A DNA stretch of 54,098 nt from Oscillospiraceae bacterium (GCA_015065215.1 SVQT01000009.1:1-54098), one strand, 5' to 3'. Positions 7,144 to 15,647 are shown, counted from the first letter of the stretch. The notes: a model not told the origin generated them from the letters alone. Numbers and translations are program-made.

Positions 7144-7578
7144 ATGATTCAACCGGATACCATAAAACTGCTGCGGGAATGTGACGCGGGCATTAAAATG
7201 GGGGTATCGTCTATTGACGAGGTGTTGCCATATGTCCACTCGGATATATTAAAAGGACATTTAGAGCGGTGTAAGGAGGAGCATTTGGCACTGAAAAAAG
7301 AGCTCGGCGATTTGCTGCATCGCTATGAGGACGAGGGAAAAAATCCGAATCCGATGGCCAAGGGCATGTCCTGGATCAAGACCAATGTGCGGCTTGTTCT
7401 CAATGAAAGCGACAAAACCATTGCCGATTTGATGACAGACGGCTGCAATATGGGGGTCAAATCGCTCAACCGCTATCTCAATCAATACAAGGCGGCGGAC
7501 GAGGTTTCAAAAGACATTACCAAGCGGCTGATTAATTTGGAGGAGCAGTTGGCCATTGATATTCGCTCGTTTCTGTAA
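7144..7578 (+). CDS. Small four-helix-bundle protein (DUF2383-like)
   Basis: The 144-residue product is almost wholly helical, with four heptad-rich stretches: residues about 5-35, 37-62, 76-100 and 105-140. The layout and motifs (LRECDAGIKMGVSSIDEVLP, HLERCKEEHLALKKELGDLL) resemble the ferritin-like DUF2383 group, small cytosolic bundles of unknown role, sometimes tied to metal or stress handling. No full set of Glu/His metal ligands is obvious. Start chosen at ATG 7144 behind AAAGGGGG, rather than the longer open frame from 6952, which would run through the divergent promoter region. A strong terminator follows directly, so the gene is transcribed alone. Confidence 0.72.
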   Translation: MIQPDTIKLLRECDAGIKMGVSSIDEVLPYVHSDILKGHLERCKEEHLALKKELGDLLHRYEDEGKNPNPMAKGMSWIKTNVRLVLNESDKTIADLMTDGCNMGVKSLNRYLNQYKAADEVSKDITKRLINLEEQLAIDIRSFL

Positions 7579-7618
7579 TGCCAAAGCCGCGCCGACGGGC
7601 GCGGCTTTGGCATTTTTT
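7579..7618 (+). terminator. Intrinsic terminator
   Basis: TGCCAAAGCCGCGCC / GGCGCGGCTTTGGCA with a short GACG loop, followed by six T. It starts right at the stop codon of the four-helix protein. Confidence 0.9.
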
Positions 7619-7638
7619 ATAAAAATGCAGGATCATTC

Positions 7639-7667
7639 TTGCAATGTGCCGCAAAACATGATATAGT
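7639..7667 (+). promoter_or_regulatory. Candidate promoter of the surface metallophosphoesterase
   Basis: TTGCAA (7639-7644), 17-base spacer, TATAGT (7662-7667), about 35 bases before the start codon. Confidence 0.65.
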
Positions 7668-7703
7668 AATATTGTGTACAAAATGACCGAAGGGGGTCTT
7701 ATT

Positions 7704-10700
7704 ATGAAACGCTTTTTGAGCATTTTGCTGATGCTTGCCATGATCGTGCCATTGTTTACGGTGCTTTTGCCGTTAGGAGTGTTCGCTGAAACGGCGGCGG
7801 TCCATGACAAGCCGATCCATACCGACGCGACAGACGGGAGCGTGGGCCTGACCTTCGACGGCACGGTGGACAACGGGAAGACCTGTGCGGATGATAACTA
7901 CCGTCCCACCAAGCGATTTTCTGCCGTACCCCACACCTTTCAGGCGTGGGTCTATGTGCCGGAGGCTTACAAAATCACGAGCGCGGGTGTGATCATGGGC
8001 AATAAGACTGCCAACAACGATACCCGCGGCGCCTATCTCACCTTCTCTCTTGGTGACAACCGTGTACCGCAGATCTTCTACTATGACGATCTGCTGGTGG
8101 ACCACGAGGTGAAATTTACCAAGAGTGCCATCCCCGTGGGCAAGTGGACCATGCTGACCGTGGTGTGGGAGGGGGAGACCGGCTATGTTTCCTGCTACCT
8201 TGACGGTACGCTTTCCGAGCAGGCAAGCTTTCTGCCGGATCTGCATGAGCACGTGAACGAGCTGCCCCTGGCGCTTGGCGGCGACTACACGATGATGAAT
8301 ACCTCCTATTTCAGAGGCGGTTTGCAGGATGCCTCTCTTTATGCAACGGCACGCACTGCCGCCGAGGTCAAGGCGGACTATCAAAACGGCGTGAACATCA
8401 GCGACCCCGAGCTGCTTTGTCACTATGACGTGGATGCCTCGGATAAGGGCAAGGATATTGCGGACGCCTGCGGAAACGGCAACGACCTGCAGTATTCCAA
8501 GACCTGGCTGACCGAGGCGGAGATGGAGGCGATCCGCGCCAATTATACCTTTACTCCCTCCTACGCCTTCGCCGCCATCGGCGACACCCAGAAGACCACC
8601 TATCGCGAGGCGATCACCAATGCGATCACCACTCCCACCGCGGAGAACAGTGCCACCTACAGAATGTACAAATGGCTGGTGGATAACAAGACCTCTCGCA
8701 ATATTCAGCTGGTCATGGGCAGGGGTGATATCACCGATGCCAACCTTGCCCCCGAATGGGCGCTGATGCAGCAAGCTGTGGCACAGATGGATGCGGCGGG
8801 GATGAACTACACCCTAATCCGCGGCAACCACGACAGCAATACCGACACCAAGGCAGGGTATACCGGTCTTGCGGACACCGGCTTTGATACCTATTTCGGC
8901 AAAAATGCCACCGGCAGCGCGTATTACAAGCAGGTTGCCGACTACGGCGGATTTTATGATACCAATTCGGTGCGCAATACCTATCGCAAGCTGACGGTGG
9001 GGAACACCAAATGGCTGATCATCTGTCTGGACTACAAGGCAAGCGACAGCGTGATGAGCTGGGCGGGCAATCTGTGCGCCTCCAATTCCGACCACAAGGT
9101 GATCATCACCACTCACATTTACCTCAACGCGGAGGGCGAGCCCATCTCCTACGGCGGCCTTTCCGACTCCCCCAACAACGGCGACGACAAATGGAACAAG
9201 CTGGCATCCAAATATGCCAATGTGGAAATGGTGCTTTCCGGCCATATCGGTAGCGAGCGACTGGTGACCACCCAGGTGAAGGGCGTGAACGGCAATACCG
9301 TGACCCAGATGCTGATCGACTCTCAGGATTCGGACGGCTCGCTGGGCGGCTGCGGCTACGTGGCGCTCTACCGCTTCAATGCGGACGGCAGCGAGTTCTA
9401 TACCGAATACTATTCGGTGGAAAAGAACCGCTATCTGCTGACCTCTAACCAATTCCACGTGGATCTGGAGGCTGAGGGCACCGAGCAGGAGCTGATCGAC
9501 TGGGATCCCCTGAAGGGCAACAAGCCCTCCGGCTCCGGCACCGAGGCAAGTCCTTATCTCATCTCCCATGTCAAGCACCTTGCCTGGATGGCATATCAGG
9601 TCGATTATAACGATCATAAGGTTTACTTTACCAATACCTATTTCAAGCAGGTCTGCGATATCGATCTGCAGGGCTATTCGCTGCAATCCATCGGCGGCTA
9701 TTTCAAGACCACCACAGGCCCCTCCTCCGATCTGAACGTCAAGGCCTTCGGCGGTCATTATGACGGCGGCGGCTACACCATCAAAAACGGCACCATCACG
9801 CCCTGTCATCACGATAAATCCTTGAACAAGCGCAAGCAGTTCGGCCTGTTCGGCTGTATTTACGGCGCCACCGTTGAGAACGTGGTGTTGGAGGACGTCT
9901 GCATCGTGGGACGCGGCCCCACCGGCGGCATCGTGGGCAAGGCTATGGCGCCTTGGGACGGTAGTGCGGACGTGGGCTTCAACAAGATCATCAACTGTCA
10001 CGTGGGAGAGGGTGTGGAGCTTCGCACCTGGCATCCCGTGCCCGTCTACAATGCGGAATATGACGGGGAGTACAAGATGGCGGTCGGTGGTATCTGCGGC
10101 ATCGCTTACGCCACGCTGATCCAGGGCTGTACTGCCGCCAATACCTTCCGCACCTCCGGTGTGTTCAGCGGTATGCTGGGCGGTATTGCGGGCACGGCAG
10201 GCTACAATACGGTTATCGATCATTGCGCCTTTACCGGTGGTATTGAGGTGATGGATACCCACTATGCCGCATCGGTCTCGATCGGTGGTATCACCGGTTG
10301 TATGAGCCCTCATCGCGGCACCTTCGTGGACGTGGATCACAACATCGCCCCCATGGTTGGCGGCTTGAAGATCACCAACTGCTACAATGCGGGCTATTAC
10401 GAATTCAAGGGCACCGTTGCCGTTGACGTAGTGGATAAGACCAACGGTTACAATATCAACAACAAGAATATACATTGGGGCGGCATTATCGGCCACGCGG
10501 GCAGTATGATGGAAATCGCCTCTACCGCAGAGGAGCCTTACCCCTATCTGATCGAGAATTGCTACAACCTCTACAGTGAGCAGCGCAGTCCGCTGGAGCA
10601 GCACACCGCTCGCTATGTGTCCGGCGGCATCATCGGCAGATCCACGGCAAACAAGGCGGTCAGCAATGCCTTCTGGCTGAAGAATTGCTATTCGGTCAAG

Positions 10701-11465
10701 GTGGATGCGGGCGGTCTCAGCGGCACCACAAGCACCAACGAGTACCGCTGCGATGCTACGGGGCTTACCTCGGGCGGACTGCCTGCCACGCAGGTGGTGC
10801 CCGGCAGCACCGTTGCCACCAGGACGGTAGAGCAGATGCGCGCTGACATACTGAACATCGACGTGGGTATCGCGCGTATCCGAGACGGTGTCAAGGAGGC
10901 TGCCGTCTGGTATTTTGGCTCCGATGTGCCCACAGTCGCATCGGTCAAGGCAGGCGATCTGTATCTGGACGTGGCAACGGGCAACGCCTCCGTCTATCTG
11001 CCCTATCAGGTCAATGAGATCTACGATTACAGTGAATGGATGAAGCTCGGCACGCTGAAGGGTGCTGACGGACAAGACGGACAAGACGGACAAGACGGAG
11101 CCGTTGGCAGCAAGTGGTATACGGGCACCACGGGTCCCAACGTGTCCGATGCCAGCGCGGGCGATATGTATATGAATACCAAGGACGGCAACGTTTATCG
11201 CTACACCGGCTCCGCGTGGGCGCTGGTTGGCTGCCTGATGGGTCCAAAGGGCGAGGATGGTAAGGATGGCGAGGACGGTAAGAACGCCTCCGCTTCGGGC
11301 AACGTTAACACCGCCCCCGATACCAATGATGCGCTTGATCCCGCTCCCACGGGTGAGCAGGGCAGCAATGCAGTAGCCATCGTGGCGCTGATCATCGTCA
11401 TCCTGCTGTTGGTGGGCAATGCTTTGTTCATCGTATTCTATTTTATCAACAGAAAAAAAGCTTAA
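7704..11465 (+). CDS. Large surface-anchored metallophosphoesterase with LamG, beta-helix and collagen-like parts
   Basis: A secreted, membrane-anchored protein of 1,253 aa. Order of parts: signal peptide (1-28, ending VFA); LamG/concanavalin-like domain (about 35-225, ending in FRGGLQDASLYATART); calcineurin-like phosphoesterase (about 285-560) with AIGDTQ, GRGDITDAN, IRGNHDSN near 373, ITTHIYLN and LSGHIGSER near 512; then, from GSGTEASPYLISHVKHL at about 610, a long GLUG-type beta-helix to about 1030; two copies of a module built around GDLYLDVATGN and GDMYMNTKDGN, each followed by G-x-x repeats (GADGQDGQDGQDG and GEDGKDGEDGK); a C-terminal membrane helix (about 1224-1246) and a short basic tail. 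There is no LPxTG motif, so it is held by the membrane helix. The substrate may be an extracellular phosphoester. Start chosen at ATG 7704 behind GAAGGGGG. Confidence 0.9.
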   Translation: MKRFLSILLMLAMIVPLFTVLLPLGVFAETAAVHDKPIHTDATDGSVGLTFDGTVDNGKTCADDNYRPTKRFSAVPHTFQAWVYVPEAYKITSAGVIMGNKTANNDTRGAYLTFSLGDNRVPQIFYYDDLLVDHEVKFTKSAIPVGKWTMLTVVWEGETGYVSCYLDGTLSEQASFLPDLHEHVNELPLALGGDYTMMNTSYFRGGLQDASLYATARTAAEVKADYQNGVNISDPELLCHYDVDASDKGKDIADACGNGNDLQYSKTWLTEAEMEAIRANYTFTPSYAFAAIGDTQKTTYREAITNAITTPTAENSATYRMYKWLVDNKTSRNIQLVMGRGDITDANLAPEWALMQQAVAQMDAAGMNYTLIRGNHDSNTDTKAGYTGLADTGFDTYFGKNATGSAYYKQVADYGGFYDTNSVRNTYRKLTVGNTKWLIICLDYKASDSVMSWAGNLCASNSDHKVIITTHIYLNAEGEPISYGGLSDSPNNGDDKWNKLASKYANVEMVLSGHIGSERLVTTQVKGVNGNTVTQMLIDSQDSDGSLGGCGYVALYRFNADGSEFYTEYYSVEKNRYLLTSNQFHVDLEAEGTEQELIDWDPLKGNKPSGSGTEASPYLISHVKHLAWMAYQVDYNDHKVYFTNTYFKQVCDIDLQGYSLQSIGGYFKTTTGPSSDLNVKAFGGHYDGGGYTIKNGTITPCHHDKSLNKRKQFGLFGCIYGATVENVVLEDVCIVGRGPTGGIVGKAMAPWDGSADVGFNKIINCHVGEGVELRTWHPVPVYNAEYDGEYKMAVGGICGIAYATLIQGCTAANTFRTSGVFSGMLGGIAGTAGYNTVIDHCAFTGGIEVMDTHYAASVSIGGITGCMSPHRGTFVDVDHNIAPMVGGLKITNCYNAGYYEFKGTVAVDVVDKTNGYNINNKNIHWGGIIGHAGSMMEIASTAEEPYPYLIENCYNLYSEQRSPLEQHTARYVSGGIIGRSTANKAVSNAFWLKNCYSVKVDAGGLSGTTSTNEYRCDATGLTSGGLPATQVVPGSTVATRTVEQMRADILNIDVGIARIRDGVKEAAVWYFGSDVPTVASVKAGDLYLDVATGNASVYLPYQVNEIYDYSEWMKLGTLKGADGQDGQDGQDGAVGSKWYTGTTGPNVSDASAGDMYMNTKDGNVYRYTGSAWALVGCLMGPKGEDGKDGEDGKNASASGNVNTAPDTNDALDPAPTGEQGSNAVAIVALIIVILLLVGNALFIVFYFINRKKA

Positions 11466-11475
11466 CCAAATGAGA

Positions 11476-11510
11476 AATCGCCACGGTAGCGCGCTACCGT
11501 GGCGATTATT
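11476..11510 (+). terminator. Intrinsic terminator
   Basis: AATCGCCACGGTAGCG / CGCTACCGTGGCGATT, a perfect 16-base-pair palindrome with almost no loop, followed by ATTTTG. It sits 10 bases after the surface protein gene. The T-run is short. Confidence 0.75.
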
Positions 11511-11545
11511 TTGAGAAAACTGCGACAAATTCTGCCGATTTTGCA

Positions 11546-11574
11546 TTGACTTTGCCCGACACCTATGCTACAAT
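11546..11574 (+). promoter_or_regulatory. Sigma-A promoter of the DUF4965-type gene
   Basis: TTGACT (11546-11551), 17-base spacer, TACAAT (11569-11574). The start codon is about 50 bases further on. Confidence 0.85.
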
Positions 11575-11625
11575 ACAATTACAATGCCCCATTATGGGAA
11601 TTTTTAACTATAAGGAGAACAAGAT

Positions 11626-13632
11626 ATGAGACTTCGTCCGCCTTCTGTACCGCTGATTACCATCGACCCATTTTTTAACGTGTGGTCGCCTGCCGACAAA
11701 TTGACCGATGTGGATACCGCTCACTGGACCGGTTATACCAATGCCATTCTCGGCACTGTAGAAATTGATGGCGAAACCTTTCGTTTGATCGGCAAGGATC
11801 ATGGCGAAAACATTCCCGCCATGACGCAGGTGGAGATGGATGTTGATACCTTTACCACCACCTATGTATTTGAGGAGAAGGGCGTCCGTCTTCAGTTGCT
11901 GTTTACCTCGCCCATTATGCCCGACGATCTTTATTATCTGACAAGACCTGTGAGCTATTTGGAGATCCGTAAGGAGATCATCGACGGTCACAGACACACC
12001 GTAAAGGTAAAGCTGGCTGTTGCTGAGCAGTTCTGTGTTGACCGTGTTGGCGACGATGAGGTGGAAACCGAGATCCTTGCGCTGGAGGACGGTGTCAAAT
12101 CTGTCAAGATGGGCTCTAAGGGGCAAAAAATGCTGGCATACGATGCGGACGATGCCCGTATTTCTTGGGGTTATTTCTATCTTTCTACCGATGCGCCCAA
12201 GGCCGCGGTTGGGGTAGAGAAAAAGACCATTCGCTTCTATACTTACCGCAATTTGCCTGAGCAGGAAGCGGAAATGACCTTTGTTACCGCCGAGGCAAAG
12301 CTGGGTGACAGCACCTTGTTTACCTTCGCCTATGACGATGTCAAGTCAATTCAATACTATGGCAAAAATCTGACCTCGTACTGGAATATGGATGGCGAAA
12401 CGATCACCGACGAAATTGTGGCCGCCCACAGTGACTATGAGATTGTGCTGAACATGTGTGACATGTTTGCCAATGATATGTTTGTGCACGCTGTACGTGC
12501 CGGCGGTGAAAAGTACGCCGAGCTTTTGCAGCTGGCCTTCCGTCAAACCATTGCCGCTCACAAATTGGCGATTGATGAAGAGGGCGAGATTTTGTGGGTT
12601 TCCAAGGAGTGCTATTCCAACGGATGCGCCGCCACTGTTGACGTTTCCTATCCCTCTATTCCGCTCTTTCTGCTCTATAATCCTGAGCTTGTCAAGGGTA
12701 TGATGCGCCCCATCTACAAGTTTGCTGCTACCGATGCGTGGAAGTATGATTTCGCACCCCACGATGCAGGTCGTTACCCCCTGCTCAACGGTCAGGTCTA
12801 CGGCCTGAAGAACGGCGAGCTGCTGTTTGAAAAGCAGATGCCCGTGGAGGAATGCGGCAACATGCTGATTATGGAGGCCGCCGTTGCCATCGCGACCGGA
12901 GATGCCTCTTTTGCCAACGAGCACATGGACGTGCTGGATCAGTGGGTTAAGTACCTGATTGACAACGGCCGTGATCCCGAGAATCAGCTTTGCACCGACG
13001 ATTTTGCCGGTCACCTTGCTCACAACTGCAATCTGACCCTCAAGGCCATCATGGGTCTTGCTTGCTACGGTATTTTGCAGGGCATGAACGGCAAGAAGAG
13101 AGAAGAAAAGAAATATATCAATATGGCTCGCGACATGGCTACCGACTGGGCCAAGCGCGCCGCCAACGGCGACGGCAGCTACCGTCTGGCCTTCGACCGC
13201 CCCGGCACCTTCTCGATGAAGTACAACATCGTTTGGGATAAGCTGTTCGGTACCGAGATCATGGATCGTTCGGTGATCGAATCCGAGGTGGCCTCCTACC
13301 GCCGACGCGAGCATGCTTACGGCTTGCCCCTTGATAACCGTCAGCCCTATACCAAGAGCGACTGGTTGGTCTGGACCGCCACCCTTGCCGAGAACCGTGA
13401 CGATTTTGAGGCCATGGTGAACAAGATGTGGGAGGCCTTTAACAGCACCCAGACCCGCGTGCCCATGACCGACTGGTACTGGACTGTCACCGCAGGTCAG
13501 AAGGAGTACAACAGCAAGACCTATTGCGATTTCCATCCCGAAATGATCGTCAAGGGCTTCCAGAACCGCACCGTGCAGGGCGGCCTGTTCATCAAGCTGC
13601 TGGAGTACAGCGGTATCATGAAAATCAAGTAA
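11626..13632 (+). CDS. Glutaminase-like DUF4965/DUF5127/DUF1793 family protein
   Basis: The 668-residue protein matches a family first known from the fungal glutaminase GtaA. The N-terminal beta-sandwich part (about 1-240) opens with RPPSVPLITIDPFFNVWSP, and the C-terminal (alpha/alpha)6-barrel part (about 270-665) holds LCTDDFAGHLAHNCNL near residue 465 and TMKYNIVWDKLFG-type residues near 530. Many bacterial members probably act on glycans or glycoconjugates, so the glutaminase name is uncertain. Fungal members are secreted, but no signal peptide is visible here, so this one should be cytosolic. It is transcribed alone between its own promoter and a strong terminator. Ribosome binding site AAGGAG lies before ATG 11626. 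Confidence 0.8.
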   Translation: MRLRPPSVPLITIDPFFNVWSPADKLTDVDTAHWTGYTNAILGTVEIDGETFRLIGKDHGENIPAMTQVEMDVDTFTTTYVFEEKGVRLQLLFTSPIMPDDLYYLTRPVSYLEIRKEIIDGHRHTVKVKLAVAEQFCVDRVGDDEVETEILALEDGVKSVKMGSKGQKMLAYDADDARISWGYFYLSTDAPKAAVGVEKKTIRFYTYRNLPEQEAEMTFVTAEAKLGDSTLFTFAYDDVKSIQYYGKNLTSYWNMDGETITDEIVAAHSDYEIVLNMCDMFANDMFVHAVRAGGEKYAELLQLAFRQTIAAHKLAIDEEGEILWVSKECYSNGCAATVDVSYPSIPLFLLYNPELVKGMMRPIYKFAATDAWKYDFAPHDAGRYPLLNGQVYGLKNGELLFEKQMPVEECGNMLIMEAAVAIATGDASFANEHMDVLDQWVKYLIDNGRDPENQLCTDDFAGHLAHNCNLTLKAIMGLACYGILQGMNGKKREEKKYINMARDMATDWAKRAANGDGSYRLAFDRPGTFSMKYNIVWDKLFGTEIMDRSVIESEVASYRRREHAYGLPLDNRQPYTKSDWLVWTATLAENRDDFEAMVNKMWEAFNSTQTRVPMTDWYWTVTAGQKEYNSKTYCDFHPEMIVKGFQNRTVQGGLFIKLLEYSGIMKIK

Positions 13633-13639
13633 AAACAAC

Positions 13640-13678
13640 AAAAGCAGGGCAGAGGCCGTCGGCCTCTGCCCTGCTTTT
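13640..13678. terminator. Bidirectional terminator
   Basis: AAAAGCAGGGCAGAGGCC / GGCCTCTGCCCTGCTTTT with a GTC loop. It serves the DUF4965-type gene and the converging DUF6809-type gene. Confidence 0.9.
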
Positions 13679-13695
13679 CGTATGGGCTGATTTGA

Positions 13696-13959
13696 TCACA
13701 GCAGGCCTTCCAGGGCCAGCTGCATACCAAGGCGAAAGCCGCCTACAAAGACCTGCTCAAAGTAGAAGTCGTTCAGCTCGGCGTAGCAGTCGTCGTATTT
13801 TTCAAGTGCTTCCTTTTGCGCGTCGGTGAGGGTATCGCTCAACCTGTCTCGATTTTGTTGGATCAGACCGGTCAATTCCTTGACCTGCGGGCAGCCGCGA
13901 TTGCGCCCGAAGATCTCCTCTGTGTTGTCCAGCCAAAGCTGGTGTAGTGCTTTTTTCAT
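13696..13959 (-). CDS. Small DUF6809-like protein
   Basis: An 87-residue, all-helical, acidic protein. The layout (short N-terminal helix, a conserved LTGLIQQNRDRLSDTLTDAQKEALEKYDDCYAE-type core, and the ending FVGGFRLGMQLALEGL) is that of the DUF6809 group, which is common in Clostridia and their mobile elements and has no known function. Start chosen at ATG 13959, preceded by AGGAGG; the frame upstream of it runs into the promoter. Its promoter is a perfect consensus covered by repeated GATGT boxes and is shared with a divergent XRE regulator gene, which suggests that the regulator represses it. Confidence 0.68.
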   Translation of the reverse strand: MKKALHQLWLDNTEEIFGRNRGCPQVKELTGLIQQNRDRLSDTLTDAQKEALEKYDDCYAELNDFYFEQVFVGGFRLGMQLALEGLL

Positions 13960-13974
13960 ACAATCCTCCTTTGT

Positions 13975-14047
13975 ACATCCGAAGTGATGTGAACTAAGCT
14001 TATTATACACCAGATGTGATGTTATGTCAAGAGTTTTACATCAGATG
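13975..14047. promoter_or_regulatory. Divergent promoter/operator region with repeated GATGT boxes
   Basis: On the minus strand TTGACA (14025-14030) and TATAAT (14002-14007) stand 17 bases apart, a perfect sigma-A promoter for the DUF6809-type gene. GATGT or its complement ACATC occurs six times: the pair ACATC-6-GATGT at 13975-13990, two direct copies at 14013-14022 inside the spacer, and the palindrome ACATC-A-GATGT at 14037-14047. The last overlaps a candidate plus-strand promoter (TTTACA) for the XRE gene. This is the pattern of an autoregulated repressor with several operators. Confidence 0.65.
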
Positions 14048-14090
14048 TGGTAATATTTATTTATAAAACGTGATACGGAGGATCAACGCC

Positions 14091-14309
14091 TTGAAATATG
14101 CAAATAGACTACATGATATTAGAATAGACCATGATTTGAAGCAGGTAGACATTGCAAAAATTTTGGAGACAACACAACAATACTATAGCGCATACGAATC
14201 CGGCAAAAGGGATATGCCGTTTAGCAGAGCAATAGAGCTTGCAAAGTTTTATAATGTCAGCCTTGATTACTTGGCGGGATTGATTGATACACCTCGAAAG
14301 CTGAGTTGA
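14091..14309 (+). CDS. XRE-family DNA-binding regulator
   Basis: A 72-residue protein consisting of one Cro/C1-type HTH: LHDIRIDHDLKQVDIAKIL (first helices), then QQYYSAYESGKRDMP with the recognition helix, then the typical FSRAIELAKFYNVSLDYLAGL ending. It should bind DNA as a dimer. I chose the TTG at 14091 because GGAGG lies 9 bases upstream; the longer frame from GTG 14070 would place the ribosome binding site inside the gene. The gene is clearly more A+T-rich than its neighbours, which suggests it arrived by transfer. It is divergent from the DUF6809-type gene and probably controls it and itself. Confidence 0.82.
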   Translation: MKYANRLHDIRIDHDLKQVDIAKILETTQQYYSAYESGKRDMPFSRAIELAKFYNVSLDYLAGLIDTPRKLS

Positions 14310-14369
14310 GCCCGGTGCTCGTTGCGCTATGTGGAAATATAAAGTGCGGTGTGCGGCGGTCAGATGCCC

Positions 14370-14399
14370 TTGACAAGGCCTTGGGCGTATTGCTATAAT
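14370..14399 (+). promoter_or_regulatory. Sigma-A promoter of tcdA
   Basis: TTGACA (14370-14375), 18-base spacer, TATAAT (14394-14399). Both boxes match consensus. Confidence 0.85.
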
Positions 14400-14429
14400 A
14401 CATATGACAAACAGATAAGGGAGAAGATT

Positions 14430-15137
14430 ATGGCCGAAAAAGAAAGCTGGTATGCCCGCACCGAGCTGATGCTGGGCAAGGAGGGAATGGAACGCCTTTT
14501 TGCAACCCGCGTGGCGGTGTTTGGCGTCGGCGGCGTTGGTGGCTACGTGGTAGAAGCTCTGGCGAGAGCCGGCGTTGGCGCCCTGGATCTGTTTGATCCC
14601 GACACGGTGAGCGAAACCAACCTCAACCGTCAGATCATCGCGCTGCGCAGTACGCTGGGGCAGTATAAGACCGATGTGGCGGCGGCACGGGCCAAGGACA
14701 TCAACCCGGCAGTGAAGATCAACACCTCCCATTTGTTTTATCTTCCCGAAATTGCCGACCAAGTGGATCTTTCGGTTTATGATTATATTGTGGACGCCGT
14801 GGACACCGTAGCCGCAAAAATAGAGCTGATCCGCCGTGCTAAAAAGTTGGGGGTGCCGATCATTTCCTCTATGGGCACCGGCAATAAACTGGATCCGACA
14901 AGATTTCGGATCAGCGATATTGAAAAGACTTCTGTTTGCCCTTTGGCGCGTACCATGCGCGGACTTTGCCGCAGGGAAGGATTGAAGCACGTAAAGGTTT
15001 TGTGGTCTGCGGAGCAGCCGCAAAAGGTAAGCCTGCCTGCCGAGCATGGCCGTCACGCGCCGGGCAGCATTTCCTTTGTGCCTGCGGCGGCGGGGCTTTG
15101 TATCGCGGCTGAGGTGGTTCGGGATTTATTGAGATAA
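14430..15137 (+). CDS. tcdA: tRNA threonylcarbamoyladenosine dehydratase (TcdA/CsdL), ThiF family
   Basis: A 235-residue E1-like protein that in TcdA turns t6A37 of ANN-decoding tRNAs into its cyclic form, using ATP. The nucleotide-binding glycine motif VFGVGGVGGYVVEAL starts near residue 29, the E1 motif SETNLNRQII near 62, and the segment DYIVDAVDTVAAK near 116. The motif KLDPTRFRISDIEKTSVCPLARTMR near 155-180 is typical of TcdA rather than of ThiF or MoeB, which carry a CxxC zinc site that is not obvious here. Start chosen at ATG 14430 behind AAGGGAGAAG. It is transcribed alone, with its own promoter and terminator. Confidence 0.88.
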   Translation: MAEKESWYARTELMLGKEGMERLFATRVAVFGVGGVGGYVVEALARAGVGALDLFDPDTVSETNLNRQIIALRSTLGQYKTDVAAARAKDINPAVKINTSHLFYLPEIADQVDLSVYDYIVDAVDTVAAKIELIRRAKKLGVPIISSMGTGNKLDPTRFRISDIEKTSVCPLARTMRGLCRREGLKHVKVLWSAEQPQKVSLPAEHGRHAPGSISFVPAAAGLCIAAEVVRDLLR

Positions 15138-15183
15138 TCAGCGGTCAATCTCACCGATGGGGGAGCGGTCGTTGGTAAGGGCA

Positions 15184-15232
15184 ACACAAAAAACGCGTAC
15201 CGTTTTGCAAAACGGTACGCGTTTTTTTGTGT
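15184..15232. terminator. Bidirectional terminator between tcdA and the CD1247-type gene
   Basis: ACACAAAAAACGCGTACCG and its complement CGGTACGCGTTTTTTTGTGT, with a TTTTGCAAAA centre that extends the stem. A-run and T-run on both sides. Confidence 0.92.
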
Positions 15233-15239
15233 TTTCTGT

Positions 15240-15647
15240 TTAGCCGTTGCAGGAGATCTTCTCGCCGCAAGCGGGGCAGGTCAGGTTTTCGGGATCCAAG
15301 GTCTCGTCAAAGCAGATGGTCTCATGGCACTTGGGGCACTCTACCTCATAGGTCTCGCCCATGTCATAATCATCGCAACCGTCACAGCCTTCACAATCGC
15401 CGTCGCAGTAGTCCTCGTCCTCATCCAGATCAAGCAGAACCTCTTCTACATCGCCCAGATCCTCGTCCAGCTCCTCGCAGTAATCGTTCAGCTCCTGCAC
15501 GTCAAGATCCAACTCGTCTACCTTTTCGGCCAGAGCGTCTACCATGTCGAGAAGTGCGGCGATCAGCTTACCTTCCTTGGTCGTTTTGTCATATTCCAAA
15601 CCGTCAGCAAGGCCCTTGAGATAAGCGGCTTTTTCAGTCATCTTCAT
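15240..15647 (-). CDS. CD1247-type protein with C-terminal zinc ribbon
   Basis: The 135-residue product opens with MKMTEKAAYLKGLADGLEYD, the signature of the CD1247 N-terminal domain found across Clostridia, runs through a very acidic coiled-coil-like middle (about 30-90, rich in Asp/Glu and Leu), and ends in a zinc ribbon with CPKCH and CPACG (about residues 103-128). Cysteines inside the acidic part (CDGDCEGCDGC, about 80-92) could add another metal site. Function is unknown. The first ATG (15647) is preferred because GGAGG lies 9 bases upstream. It follows efp by 23 bases and is probably co-transcribed with it. Confidence 0.85.
   Translation of the reverse strand: MKMTEKAAYLKGLADGLEYDKTTKEGKLIAALLDMVDALAEKVDELDLDVQELNDYCEELDEDLGDVEEVLLDLDEDEDYCDGDCEGCDGCDDYDMGETYEVECPKCHETICFDETLDPENLTCPACGEKISCNG

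Noticed and set aside
8814-11546. A 910-codon open frame on the minus strand
   Set aside because: It is fully antisense to the surface metallophosphoesterase gene, has a low-complexity Gly/His/Val-rich product without any domain, and has no ribosome binding site. It is a by-product of codon bias on the plus strand.
14070-14090. Starting the XRE regulator at GTG 14070
   Set aside because: The GGAGG ribosome binding site would then lie inside the gene; TTG 14091 is at the right distance behind it.
13696-14309. The XRE/DUF6809 pair as a classical toxin-antitoxin operon
   Set aside because: The genes are divergent rather than co-transcribed, and DUF6809 has no known toxin activity. I kept it as a regulated pair only.
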